64,000 nucleotides of DNA from Planctomycetota bacterium. Lineage in GTDB: Bacteria; Planctomycetota; UBA1135; UBA2386. Made by a program: the position numbers and the translations under genes. Within the stretch, counting starts at the first letter, position 1, and every line of letters begins with the position of its first letter. A model generated the notes under the pieces. It did not search any database and had not been told where the DNA came from. It worked only from the letters and a program-made list of their open reading frames with translations. The stretch is from NCBI GenBank assembly GCA_019636245.1, contig JAHBXX010000025.1, forward strand, positions 1 to 64,000, written 5' to 3'. Of the stretch, positions 43,592 through 51,948 are shown in pieces.

Positions 43592-44704
43592 ATGAAGCGC
43601 CGCATCCTCGTCGTGATCGGCACCCGGCCCGAGGCCGTCAAGCTGGCGCCAGTCGTGCGCGAGCTGCGGCAGGCCGACTGGGCCGACTGCCGCGTGCTGG
43701 TGACCGCCCAGCACCGCGAACTGCTCGACCGCACGCTGGCCTTCTTCGGCGTCGAGCCCGACCTCGATCTCGACCTGATGCGCCCGGCGCAGTCGCCGGT
43801 CGACTTCACGGCCCGCTGCCTCGCCGCCGTCGATCCCGTCCTGGCCGCGGAGCGGCCCGATCTCGTGGTCGTCGAGGGCGACACCACGACCGTGTTCGCG
43901 GCCGCGCTCGGCGCCTTCTACCGGCGGGTCCCGGTCGCGCACGTCGAGGCCGGCCTGCGCACGGGCGACCGCGGCCAGCCGTTCCCCGAGGAAGCCAATC
44001 GTCGCCTCGTCGCCCAGCTCGCCGACCTGCACTTCGCCCCGACCGCCGCAGCGCGTGACAACCTGCTCCGCGAGGGCATCGCGACGCGGGGCGTGCACGT
44101 GGTCGGCAACACCGGCATCGACGCGCTGCAGTGGGCCGTCGCGCGCGTCGACGCCGGCGCGTTCCGTCCGCCTCCCGGTCGCCGGCGGCTGCTGGTCACC
44201 GCGCACCGCCGCGAGAACCTGGGCGCGCCGCTCGGCGGCATCTGCGCGGCGATCGCACGGCTGGCGGCGCGGCCCGATGTCGACGTGCTGTGGCCGTTGC
44301 ACCCCAATCCCGAGGTGCGGGCGAACGTCGACCGCCGGCTGCGCGGCGCCGCCAACGTGCACCTCCGCGGGCCGCTGGACTACCCCGACATGGTGGCGGC
44401 GATGCTGGCCAGCCACGTGCTGCTGACCGACTCCGGCGGGGTGCAGGAGGAAGGCCCGGCGCTCGGCAAGCCGGTGCTGGTGCTGCGCGACGACACCGAG
44501 CGCCCCGAGGGCGTGGCCGCCGGCGTGGCGCAACTCGTCGGCACCGATCCCGGGCGGATCGTTGCCGCGGCCAGCCGCCTGCTCGACGATCCCGGCGCCC
44601 ACGCGGCGATGGCGCGCGTGGTCCATCCCTACGGCGTCGGTGGCAGCGCGGCGGCGATCGCCGCGGTGCTGCGGGCGGCAGACCTCGGCGGAAGAAGCGG
44701 CTAG
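43592..44704 (+). CDS. wecB: UDP-N-acetylglucosamine 2-epimerase (non-hydrolysing)
   Basis: The enzyme converts UDP-GlcNAc to UDP-ManNAc, a precursor of UDP-ManNAcA for surface polysaccharides. The protein has 370 residues from ATG 43592, with a family-typical start MKRRILVVIGTRPEAVKLAPV. Other landmarks are VEGDTTTVFAAALGAFY, HVEAGLRTGDRGQPFPEEANRRL, LVTAHRRENLG and LTDSGGVQEEGPALGKPVLVLRDDTERPE. It is 23 bp before gspK and about 4 kb from the dehydrogenase gene on the opposite strand. The two could work in the same pathway. Confidence 0.96.
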   Translation: MKRRILVVIGTRPEAVKLAPVVRELRQADWADCRVLVTAQHRELLDRTLAFFGVEPDLDLDLMRPAQSPVDFTARCLAAVDPVLAAERPDLVVVEGDTTTVFAAALGAFYRRVPVAHVEAGLRTGDRGQPFPEEANRRLVAQLADLHFAPTAAARDNLLREGIATRGVHVVGNTGIDALQWAVARVDAGAFRPPPGRRRLLVTAHRRENLGAPLGGICAAIARLAARPDVDVLWPLHPNPEVRANVDRRLRGAANVHLRGPLDYPDMVAAMLASHVLLTDSGGVQEEGPALGKPVLVLRDDTERPEGVAAGVAQLVGTDPGRIVAAASRLLDDPGAHAAMARVVHPYGVGGSAAAIAAVLRAADLGGRSG

Positions 44705-44727
44705 CATCGACGTCCGAGGTCCCAGGC

Positions 44728-46386
44728 ATGCCCGCACCCGCAGCAGCTCCCGAGCCCGGTTCCGGTCCCGCCGGCCACGAGCGCGGCGTGGCGCTGGTGC
44801 TGGCCCTGATCTTCTCGATCCTGCTCTACATCCTGGTCGCCGAGCTGGTCGTCGCCGGCCGCATGGTGCGGGCGACCGGCGAGAACGACGCCCTGCTGGC
44901 GCGCATGCGCAGCCAGATGATCTACCGCCTCGCTGCCGCGGACGAGCAGTTGCTCTCCGACCTGGCCGGCCAGGCCGCGGCGGCCGACAGCGGCGGCGCG
45001 GGGCTCGGCGGCCTCGGCGGGGCCCTGGGTGGCGCGGCGTCGGCCGGCAAGGGGGCTGGCGCGGCACCGGGGGCGGCGGCGCCGGGCGGGGAGGGCGAAG
45101 CCGAGGCCGACCCGGCCGCGGACTGCGACAGCAGCCGGGACAGCTGGTTCCACCCCGTCGGCCATGCCGACGACGACCTCACGACCTACGTCTGGATCGA
45201 GGACGAGAACCGCAAGTTCAACCTGCTGGCGCTGTGGAGCCCGGAGCCCGAGTTCGCCGAGTTCTCGCGCGATCGCCTCGTGCGCCTGATCGACGCGCTA
45301 CGCGAGGACAGCGAGTTCGACATTCCCATCTCCGACGCCGAACGCATCGTCCAGGAACTCATGGACTGGGTGCGTCGGCCGGACATGGAGGCGATCCCGC
45401 GGCCGTTGCTGAAGTCGGACGAGGAGAAGCGGCGCGACGTGACGGCCATCCTGCACCTCGACGAGCTGCTGATGCTGCCGTCGGTGAAGGAGGATCTGTT
45501 CTTCGACAAGGTCCTCGACGGCAAGGTCTACCTCGGCCTCGAGTCCGTGCTGACGATCTGGACCTCGCTGAAGGTCGATCCGGGTGATCCGCAGAAGGTC
45601 GAGCGGCAGCGGGCCGCCGCCGTCGCCCGCGGCGAGACGCCGCCGCCGACCGCGCCCGGCGGCGAGGGCGGCGGCGCGGGCGGCGGCGGGGCCAATCCGG
45701 CCAATCCGGCCAACCCGGCCAATGCGGCCGACGAGGCGGCACCGTCGCAGCCCGATGGGCTCGGCATCCGCATCAACGTCAACACCGCGCCGCGGGCGGT
45801 GCTGCGGGCGCTGTTCCCGGCCGACAAGATCCCCGACCGGGTGATCGACGCGATCGTGCGCTACCGCAACCAGGAGGACGAGGAGGCCGCGGCGGCGGCG
45901 GCGGAGGCGGGCAAGACCGAGCTGTCCGACTTCGGCGACCTGCGGCTCGGCAGCGAGAAGAAGCTGAAGTTCTTCGCCACGGTCGCGGACCTCGAGCAGG
46001 TGGAGGAGTTCGCCAACCTGCCCGATCCGCAGCTGAAGGCCGATTTCCTGCGCGCGCTGACCACCAAGTCGGAGGTGTTCTCGATCCACCTGGCGACGCT
46101 GCACAAGCGCAACGAGGAGAACCGGGTCTACCTGCTGCGCCGCGCGCGCTCGATCGTGCTGCGCGTCGACGACGGCGCCAGCGGCAAGATCGTGCCGCTG
46201 GTGCCGTTCGAGGAGCGCACCGGGCTGCGGCTGCAGCCGGTCGACCTGCAGGACGATGTGCTCGACCTGACGGCGCTCTACCTCGACATGGATCGTTTCG
46301 CGCAGGAGGAACGGGCCTGGAACCCGTTCCTGATCGACTTCTACCTGCCGAAGCACCGTCGCGACGACTTCTACTCGCCGCGCTGA
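44728..46386 (+). CDS. gspK: Type II secretion minor pseudopilin GspK-like
   Basis: GspK caps the type II secretion pseudopilus tip. The protein has 552 residues from ATG 44728, longer than E. coli GspK (about 330), mainly through a low-complexity insert (about 85-130, GGAGLGGLGGALGG) and a glycine/asparagine-proline stretch (about 315-335). The N-terminal helix GVALVLALIFSILLYILVAELVV follows a short prepilin leader. IRINVNTAPRAVLRALFP is the family's helix-hairpin-like segment. It is close to the epimerase gene but no other gsp gene is adjacent. It could assemble with the secretin at 38353. Confidence 0.8.
   Translation: MPAPAAAPEPGSGPAGHERGVALVLALIFSILLYILVAELVVAGRMVRATGENDALLARMRSQMIYRLAAADEQLLSDLAGQAAAADSGGAGLGGLGGALGGAASAGKGAGAAPGAAAPGGEGEAEADPAADCDSSRDSWFHPVGHADDDLTTYVWIEDENRKFNLLALWSPEPEFAEFSRDRLVRLIDALREDSEFDIPISDAERIVQELMDWVRRPDMEAIPRPLLKSDEEKRRDVTAILHLDELLMLPSVKEDLFFDKVLDGKVYLGLESVLTIWTSLKVDPGDPQKVERQRAAAVARGETPPPTAPGGEGGGAGGGGANPANPANPANAADEAAPSQPDGLGIRINVNTAPRAVLRALFPADKIPDRVIDAIVRYRNQEDEEAAAAAAEAGKTELSDFGDLRLGSEKKLKFFATVADLEQVEEFANLPDPQLKADFLRALTTKSEVFSIHLATLHKRNEENRVYLLRRARSIVLRVDDGASGKIVPLVPFEERTGLRLQPVDLQDDVLDLTALYLDMDRFAQEERAWNPFLIDFYLPKHRRDDFYSPR
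45691..45726 (+). repeat. Four 9-bp tandem repeats in gspK
   Basis: Units GCCAATCCG, GCCAATCCG, GCCAACCCG and GCCAATGCG encode ANPANPANPANA. It is an in-frame microsatellite-like tract of the low-complexity insert. Confidence 0.85.
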
Positions 46387-46402
46387 GCGGTTCGCGCTGC
46401 GC

Positions 46403-47062
46403 ATGCCACGCCCCGCGGATCCTGGTCTGCGCGAGCGGCTGGTCGAGGCGGCCAGCGCGGCGTTCGCGGACGCGGGCTACGCCGGCGCCCGTCTGACCGA
46501 CATCGCCGCCCGCGCCGGCGTGACCAAGGGCGGCCTCTACTTCCACTTCGCCGGCAAGGAGGAACTGTTCTTCGCCGTGCTCGACCACTGGCGGGAACGG
46601 CGCCGGCGCCTGCTGCGCCTGCCCGCCGCGGGCGGCGAGCCGGCGGCGACGACGCTGCGGGCCTTCCTCGCCGGCTACCTCGCGTTCCACTTCCGCGAAC
46701 CCGGGGCCGCGCGCGTGCAGCGCGTGCTGGCGACCGAACTGCGCGCCGGGTTCACGGCGCGGCTGCGCGAAGACGACCGGCAGGAGCGGCGTTGGCTGCG
46801 GGCGCAACTGCGCGAACTGCTGCTGCTCGGCACCCAGGACGGCACGCTCTCGGCCGCCGATCCGGCGCTCGCGGCGTTCCTGCTGGCGGCCGCGGTCATC
46901 GGCGTCGTCGAGCAGTGGCAGACCGCGCCCCTCGACGTCGAACCGCACTGCGACGAGCAGCTGCTCGCCACCGCGCTGGCAGCGCCCTACACCCTCGGCG
47001 CCGCGGGCGAGCGCGCGCGCCGCGGCGGCGCCAGCGCCTTCCGCGACCTGCCGGGCGCCTGA
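46403..47062 (+). CDS. TetR/AcrR-family transcriptional regulator
   Basis: This is a probable ligand-controlled repressor. The protein has 219 residues, usual length. The helix-turn-helix lies at about 29-60 ([31 protein letters not shown]), and the variable C-terminal helical domain binds an unknown ligand. It starts 16 bp after gspK on the same strand, so readthrough is likely, and is followed by a glycosyltransferase gene 56 bp later. No obvious operator was found. Confidence 0.95.
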   Translation: MPRPADPGLRERLVEAASAAFADAGYAGARLTDIAARAGVTKGGLYFHFAGKEELFFAVLDHWRERRRRLLRLPAAGGEPAATTLRAFLAGYLAFHFREPGAARVQRVLATELRAGFTARLREDDRQERRWLRAQLRELLLLGTQDGTLSAADPALAAFLLAAAVIGVVEQWQTAPLDVEPHCDEQLLATALAAPYTLGAAGERARRGGASAFRDLPGA

Positions 47063-47118
47063 GTCCGCGGATCGCCGTGGTTGTGCCGGACCCTCGCGCT
47101 CGGCAGACTGCCGACCGC

Positions 47119-47835
47119 GTGCCCGAACCGCCGGACTTCCTGCTGAGCGTCGTCATGCCGGTCTACAACGAGCAGGCGACGCTGCGCGACATCGTCGCCG
47201 CCGTGCTGGCGGTGCCGTTGCGCAAGGAGCTGATCCTGGTCGACGACGGCAGCGCCGATGCCAGCCGTGCGATCCTGGACGAGCTCGCGGCCCGACATCC
47301 GGAGGTGCGCGCCTTCCAGCACCCCGAGAACCGCGGCAAGGGCGCCGCCCTGCGCACGGGCTTCGAGCAGGCGCGCGGCGACTTCGTCGTCGTCCAGGAC
47401 GCCGACCTCGAGTACGACCCCGCGGACTACCCGCGCCTCCTGGCGCCGATCCTGCGCGGCGACGCCGACGTGGTCTACGGGTCGCGCTACCTGGTCGATC
47501 CCGAGGATCCGGGGCGGCCACGCGATCACCTCTACCACTACCTCGGCAATCGCTTTCTGACGTTCGCCAGCAACCTGTTCACCGGGCTGAACCTGACGGA
47601 CATGGAGACCTGCTACAAGTGCTTCCGGCGCGAGGTGCTGCGGGACATCGTGATCGAGAGCCGTCGCTTCACCGTCGAGCCCGAGTTCACCGCCAAGGTC
47701 GCCCGCCTGCCGGTGCGCATCCACGAGGTGCCGATCCGCTACCGGGGCAGGAAGTACAGCGAAGGCAAGAAGATCGGTTGGCGCGACGCGGTGGCGGCGC
47801 TGTGGGCGATCGCCCGCTACCACTGGGCCCGGTGA
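47119..47835 (+). CDS. Family 2 glycosyltransferase (DPM1/DPG-synthase-like)
   Basis: The protein has 238 residues if translation begins at GTG 47119 ([19 protein letters not shown]); GTG 47077 and 47083 are alternatives giving a few more residues. The GT-A fold motifs are [23 protein letters not shown] and QDADLEYDP (the DxD-type metal site). GSRYLVDP and [12 protein letters not shown] suit dolichol/polyprenyl-phosphate sugar synthases. No membrane anchor is seen. It may donate a sugar to a lipid carrier for surface glycan synthesis, along with the nearby epimerase and dehydrogenase. Confidence 0.9.
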   Translation: MPEPPDFLLSVVMPVYNEQATLRDIVAAVLAVPLRKELILVDDGSADASRAILDELAARHPEVRAFQHPENRGKGAALRTGFEQARGDFVVVQDADLEYDPADYPRLLAPILRGDADVVYGSRYLVDPEDPGRPRDHLYHYLGNRFLTFASNLFTGLNLTDMETCYKCFRREVLRDIVIESRRFTVEPEFTAKVARLPVRIHEVPIRYRGRKYSEGKKIGWRDAVAALWAIARYHWAR

Positions 47836-47851
47836 AGCGGGGAGCGGCAAT

Positions 47852-47875
47852 GGCGCCCGCTGCGGCCAGGGCGCC
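47852..47875. terminator. Stem between convergent genes
   Basis: GGCGCCC (47852-47858) pairs with GGGCGCC (47869-47875) over a 10-base loop. It lies between the glycosyltransferase stop and the convergent beta-barrel gene stop, so it may act for both strands. No T-run. Confidence 0.35.
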
Positions 47876-47893
47876 CGACCCGGGTGCCTGCGT

Positions 47894-48643
47894 TCAGAAC
47901 ACCACGCTGCAGCTGAACAACCCGCCGTAGTAGACCGAGTCGTAGCCCAGCACGATCAGGCCGTTCTCGGGGTCGCTGTCGTCCATCGACTGCCAGCGGG
48001 TGATGAAACCCAGGCTGAACTCGACCGGCCCGGCGCGCAGGCGCGTGCCGACCTCGCCGCCCAGCGACACCGTCGTGGCGACGTAGTCGTTGCTGTCGTT
48101 GTCGACGTCGATGCCGGTGAAGCCGAAGCCGGCGCCGAACTGGCCGTAGAGCGACCACGAGAAGCTGCGCCGGTCGACGAAGCGGAACTCGGGCGCGATC
48201 TCGAGGTAGGGACCGATGGTGCCGTAGGTGATGTCCTCGCGCAGGACGCGGTCCTCGAGCTCGTAGCCGTTGAAGCGCACGCCGATGCGCGCCGGCATCG
48301 AGAAGCGCTTGGCCCACAGCCGGTAGGTGAAGTGCAGGAACAGCGTCGACGAAGTGATCTGGCCGGCGTTGAAGCCCGCGTCCGCGAACAGATCGTCGTC
48401 GGTGCCGATGGCCTCGAACTGCACGCCGCCGCCGAAACCATGGCGGCTCACGCCCTCGAACTGCACCCGGAACATCGCCGCATCCGTCTTGCCGTCGAGC
48501 GGCGAACTGTCGGTGCGGTGCTCGAGCCTGCCGGCGCTGGCGCCGAGTTCGACCCGGAAGTTGGGGATGAACGGCATGTCCTGCCCCAGGAGCGGGGCGG
48601 CCGCGACGGCGCCGGTGACGAGGACGAGCAGGCGTGAGCGCAT
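47894..48643 (-). CDS. Predicted outer-membrane beta-barrel protein
   Basis: The protein has 249 residues. A signal peptide (MRSRLLVLVTGAVAAAPLLGQ) is followed by alternating amphipathic strands such as RVELGASAGRLEH, SSTLFLHFTYRLWAKRFS and WSLYGQFGAGFGFTGIDVD. It ends in phenylalanine (FSCSVVF), an outer-membrane assembly signal. I estimate eight to ten strands. No ligand or enzyme feature is visible. It is convergent with the glycosyltransferase and next to the dehydrogenase gene. Confidence 0.75.
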   Translation of the reverse strand: MRSRLLVLVTGAVAAAPLLGQDMPFIPNFRVELGASAGRLEHRTDSSPLDGKTDAAMFRVQFEGVSRHGFGGGVQFEAIGTDDDLFADAGFNAGQITSSTLFLHFTYRLWAKRFSMPARIGVRFNGYELEDRVLREDITYGTIGPYLEIAPEFRFVDRRSFSWSLYGQFGAGFGFTGIDVDNDSNDYVATTVSLGGEVGTRLRAGPVEFSLGFITRWQSMDDSDPENGLIVLGYDSVYYGGLFSCSVVF

Positions 48644-48726
48644 GGGCGGAATCCTAGCGCGGCGGGGCCGGAAACGGGTCCGCCGCGGTCGGCCCTCGGC
48701 CTACGCACTCCGGACCGGGCGCCGGC

Positions 48727-50079
48727 TCAGGCCTGCACGTAGGCGCCCGGGATCGGCAGGTGCTTCGCCAGCGCGTTGCGCGAGTCGACGACCAGGCGGG
48801 CGTGCCGGGCGATGACCGGCCAGTCGATGGCCGAGTGGTTGGTCACGATCAGCACGCAGTCGGCGGCGGCGACGTTCTCGTGCGTCAGCGGCACCGAGTG
48901 CATGCGGTACTCCATGTACTTGCGCATGCCGGCGAACAGCGGCACGTGCGGGTCGTGGTAGCTGACGTCGGCGCCGTGCTCGAACAGCAGCTTGATGATC
49001 TCCGCCGCCGGCGTCTCGCGCACGTCGTCGACGTCCGGCTTGTAGGCCAGGCCGACCACCAGCACCTTGGCGCCGCGCAGCGGCTTGCCCTGCTCGTTCA
49101 GGCCCTCGCTGGTGCGCTGCAGCACGTAGTGCGGCATCGCGTTGTTGATCTCGCCGGCAAGCTCGATGAAGCGCGTGTGGTGGCCGAACTCCTTCGCCTT
49201 CCACGTCAGGTAGAAGGGGTCGATCGGGATGCAGTGGCCGCCGAGTCCCGGGCCGGGGTAGAAGGCCTGGAAGCCGAACGGCTTCGTGGCCGCCGCGTCG
49301 ATCACCTTCCAGATGTCGATGCCCATCGCCGCCAGCACCGGCTTCAGCTCGTTGACCAGCGCGATGTTGACGCAGCGGTAGATGTTCTCGAGCAGCTTCG
49401 CCGCCTCGGCGATCTCCGCGTTGTCGACGGGCACCACCTTGGCGATCGCGGCGGCGTAGAGCATCGTCGCCAGGCGACCGCTCTCGGCGTCGATGCCGCC
49501 GACCAGCTTCGGGATCGTCTGCGTGCTGTGGTCCTTGCGCCCCGGATCCTCGCGCTCGGGGCTGAAGGCGAGGAAGTAGTCGGTTCCGGCCTGCAGTCCG
49601 CTCGCGGCCAGGATCGGCAGGCAGTCGCCGCGCGTCGTGCCCGGGTAGGTCGTCGACTCCAGCGACACGAGCTGGCCGCGGCGCAGCACCTTGGCCACCA
49701 TCGCCGTCGACTTCTCGATGTAGCTCATGTCCGGCTCGCCGTGACGGCCGAGCGGCGTGGGCACGCAGAGGATGATCGCGTCGGCCTTGGCCAGGTCGGC
49801 CGGGTTCGCCGTCGGCAGGAACTTCGGCGACTTCGAGAGGTCGCGCACGAAGTCCTCGCCGAGGTGCTTCAGGTACGACTCGCCCCGCTTCAGCATCTCG
49901 ATCTTGGCGGGGTCGACGTCGTAGCCGACCACCGGGAAACCGGCCTGGAAGAACGCGCGCAGCAGCGGCAGGCCGACGTAGCCGAGGCCGACGACGCCGA
50001 CGTGCGCCGTGCGGTTCCGGATCTTCGCTTCGAGCAGGGCCGCGGGGGTGGAAGCTTCGACCATGGGGTGAGGGGCCAT
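48727..50079 (-). CDS. UDP-GlcNAc/UDP-ManNAc-type sugar 6-dehydrogenase
   Basis: The enzyme oxidises C6 of a UDP-sugar to a uronic acid using NAD+. The protein has 450 residues from ATG 50079; ATG 50064 (MVEAS) is an alternative. The Rossmann motif is GVVGLGYVGLPL near the N terminus; the catalytic cysteine is in GPGLGGHCIPIDPFYLTWKAK. TYPGTTRGD, SPEREDPG and GLAYKPDVDDVRETP also match WbpA/WecC/VipA-type enzymes. The gene symbol is left open because WbpA, WecC and VipA are hard to separate by eye. With the epimerase at 43592 the likely product is UDP-ManNAcA. Confidence 0.94.
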   Translation of the reverse strand: MAPHPMVEASTPAALLEAKIRNRTAHVGVVGLGYVGLPLLRAFFQAGFPVVGYDVDPAKIEMLKRGESYLKHLGEDFVRDLSKSPKFLPTANPADLAKADAIILCVPTPLGRHGEPDMSYIEKSTAMVAKVLRRGQLVSLESTTYPGTTRGDCLPILAASGLQAGTDYFLAFSPEREDPGRKDHSTQTIPKLVGGIDAESGRLATMLYAAAIAKVVPVDNAEIAEAAKLLENIYRCVNIALVNELKPVLAAMGIDIWKVIDAAATKPFGFQAFYPGPGLGGHCIPIDPFYLTWKAKEFGHHTRFIELAGEINNAMPHYVLQRTSEGLNEQGKPLRGAKVLVVGLAYKPDVDDVRETPAAEIIKLLFEHGADVSYHDPHVPLFAGMRKYMEYRMHSVPLTHENVAAADCVLIVTNHSAIDWPVIARHARLVVDSRNALAKHLPIPGAYVQA

Positions 50080-50197
50080 AGACGTAGCCGAGCATCGACA
50101 TGGGAGCCAGTCCGAGTGGAGCTTCCCGCCCGCGCCGCGGAGCCCGCGGCGCGGCGACGCGCTGGCGCCGGCTACGATCCGTTGCGAGGATGCCGCC

Positions 50198-50644
50198 GTG
50201 AAGCACAGCGCCGATCGAGCCGCCGACGACGGGGCCGAAGGACTCTGGGCCTGGGTGCAGGCGCACTCGACGTGGTGGGTGGCCCTGTCCCTCGTCGGCG
50301 TGCTGTCGCTGGCGCTGACCGTGGTGCTGTTGCCCGTCGTCGTCGTGCGCCTGCCCGACGACTACTTCGCCGCCTCGCGCGATGCGCTGGTCCGCCGGCG
50401 CAGCGGCTGGGCCTGGTTCGAACGCATCGTGCGCAACGCCTTCGGCGTGGTGTTCGTCCTCGCCGGCGTGGCGATGCTCGTGCTGCCCGGGCAGGGCCTG
50501 CTGACGATCCTGATCGGGTTGCTGCTGGTCGACTTCCCCGGCAAGCGCAGGCTGGAGCGCCGTCTCGTGCAGCGACCCCGCGTGCTCGCCTTGCTGAATC
50601 GCCTGCGGGCCCGCCATGGTCGGCCGCCCCTGCGGCTCGAGTGA
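50198..50644 (+). CDS. PGPGW-family transmembrane protein
   Basis: The protein has 148 residues. Two hydrophobic segments are visible, about 25-52 (TWWVALSLVGVLSLALTVVLL) and about 82-112 (AFGVVFVLAGVAMLVLPGQGLLTILIGLLLVDFPG), the second with the LPGQG turn of the PGPGW family. The C terminus is basic (RRLERRLVQRPRVLALLNRLRARHG) and should lie in the cytoplasm. The function of the family is unknown. It is 4 bp before the histone-deacetylase-like gene and probably cotranscribed with it. Confidence 0.85.
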   Translation: MKHSADRAADDGAEGLWAWVQAHSTWWVALSLVGVLSLALTVVLLPVVVVRLPDDYFAASRDALVRRRSGWAWFERIVRNAFGVVFVLAGVAMLVLPGQGLLTILIGLLLVDFPGKRRLERRLVQRPRVLALLNRLRARHGRPPLRLE

Positions 50645-50648
50645 TCCC

Positions 50649-51542
50649 GTGCAGGCCTTCCATGCCGATGCGTTCGCATTCCCGTTGCCGCCGCGGCACG
50701 TCTTCCCGTTGGCGAAGTACCGGCTGCTGCGCGAGCGCATCGCCGCCTGGCCGGCGGCGACCGGCATCGAGCTGTCGCCGGCGCCGCGGGCCCGGCGCGA
50801 CGAGCTGCTGCTGGTGCACGACGCCGGCTACGTCGACGACTTCCTGGCTGGCCGGCTGCCGGCGGAGCACATGGCGCGCATCGGCTTCCCCTGGAGCCCG
50901 GAGTTCGTCGAGCGCACGCTGCGCAGCTGCGGGGCGACGCTGGCCGCCACGCGCGCGGCGCTGCGGCACGGCGCCGCGGTGCACCTCGCCGGCGGCACGC
51001 ACCACGCCCGGGTCGATCGTGGCGCCGGCTACTGCGTGTTCCACGACTGCGCGATCGGCACCCGCATCGTGCAGCGCGAGGCTGGCATCGACCGCGTGCT
51101 GGTGGTCGACACCGACGTGCACCAGGGCGACGGCACCGCGGCGATCTTCGCCGACGACGAACGGGTCTACACGTTCTCGATCCACGGCGCGCAGAACTTC
51201 CCGGCGGCGAAGGTGCAGAGCGATCTCGACGTGGCGCTGCCGGATCGCACCGGCGATGTCGACTACCTCGAGGCCCTGGCGCCCGCTCTGGCGACGGCCT
51301 TCGCGGCGTCGCGGCCGGGATTCGTGTTCTGGATCAGCGGCGCCGATCCGTTCGCCGGCGATCGCTTCGGCCGGCTCGGCCTCAGCAAGGCGGGGCTGCT
51401 GGCCCGCGACCGCATGGTCGTCGCGGCGATGCGCAGCCGGGGCGTGCCGTTCGTGACCGTGATGGGTGGCGGCTATGCGCGCGAGGTCGGCGACACGGTC
51501 GACATCCACGAGGCGACCGTGCGCGCGGTCGCCACCGGCTGA
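50649..51542 (+). CDS. Histone deacetylase/AcuC-family amidohydrolase
   Basis: The family removes acetyl groups from lysine, acetylpolyamine or acetoin-related substrates using zinc. The protein has 297 residues from GTG 50649, chosen because the previous gene stops at 50644 and the ORF start at 50616 overlaps it. Zinc-site motifs are VVDTDVHQGDGTAAIF (Asp, His) and ISGADPFAGDRFGRLGLS (Asp); GGTHHARVDRGAGYCVFHD gives the active-site histidines. This suits a single-domain HDAC class IV/AcuC-like enzyme. The start is unproven. The substrate is unknown. Confidence 0.9.
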   Translation: MQAFHADAFAFPLPPRHVFPLAKYRLLRERIAAWPAATGIELSPAPRARRDELLLVHDAGYVDDFLAGRLPAEHMARIGFPWSPEFVERTLRSCGATLAATRAALRHGAAVHLAGGTHHARVDRGAGYCVFHDCAIGTRIVQREAGIDRVLVVDTDVHQGDGTAAIFADDERVYTFSIHGAQNFPAAKVQSDLDVALPDRTGDVDYLEALAPALATAFAASRPGFVFWISGADPFAGDRFGRLGLSKAGLLARDRMVVAAMRSRGVPFVTVMGGGYAREVGDTVDIHEATVRAVATG

Positions 51543-51544
51543 GT

Positions 51545-51895
51545 TCAGGTCCGCAGGCGTTCGCCGGTGATGGTCACGGTCTTGATGCGCACCAGTCCGA
51601 GCGTCAGGTGGGTCAGGAGCCAGTCGTGGAACGATGCCGACGCCGTCGCGCGGAAGCTGGCGACGCCGGCGCAGGGGCCCGCGGTCTCCTGCAGCAGGGC
51701 GGCGACGTCGGGCTGGCTGTCGCCGAACAGGCCGTGCAGCCACACCACGGCCTTGCCGGTGGCGACGAACGGTTCGGCGGTGGCGCCCGCAGGGGCGGGC
51801 GTCGCCTGCACCGGGAACGGCACGCCGGCGAGGTCGTACCGGAGCGAGGCGCAGGCGGCGGAGAGGAGCAGCGGCACGGCGACCAGGGAGCGCAT
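51545..51895 (-). CDS. Small predicted lipoprotein, Bor-like
   Basis: The protein has 116 residues from ATG 51895. The signal MRSLVAVPLLLSAACAS ends in a lipobox-like AAC. The mature part contains VVWLHGLFGDSQPDVAALLQ and ends VRIKTVTITGERLRT, reminiscent of the small Bor/YcfL-type or related lipoproteins, but this is a weak match. It is convergent with the deacetylase-like gene (2-bp gap). Unknown function. Confidence 0.65.
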   Translation of the reverse strand: MRSLVAVPLLLSAACASLRYDLAGVPFPVQATPAPAGATAEPFVATGKAVVWLHGLFGDSQPDVAALLQETAGPCAGVASFRATASASFHDWLLTHLTLGLVRIKTVTITGERLRT

Positions 51896-51948
51896 CGGCG
51901 GATGGTGCCGCCGTGGCCGCGGCGGTGCCGGCGCACGGCCGGCCGGGT

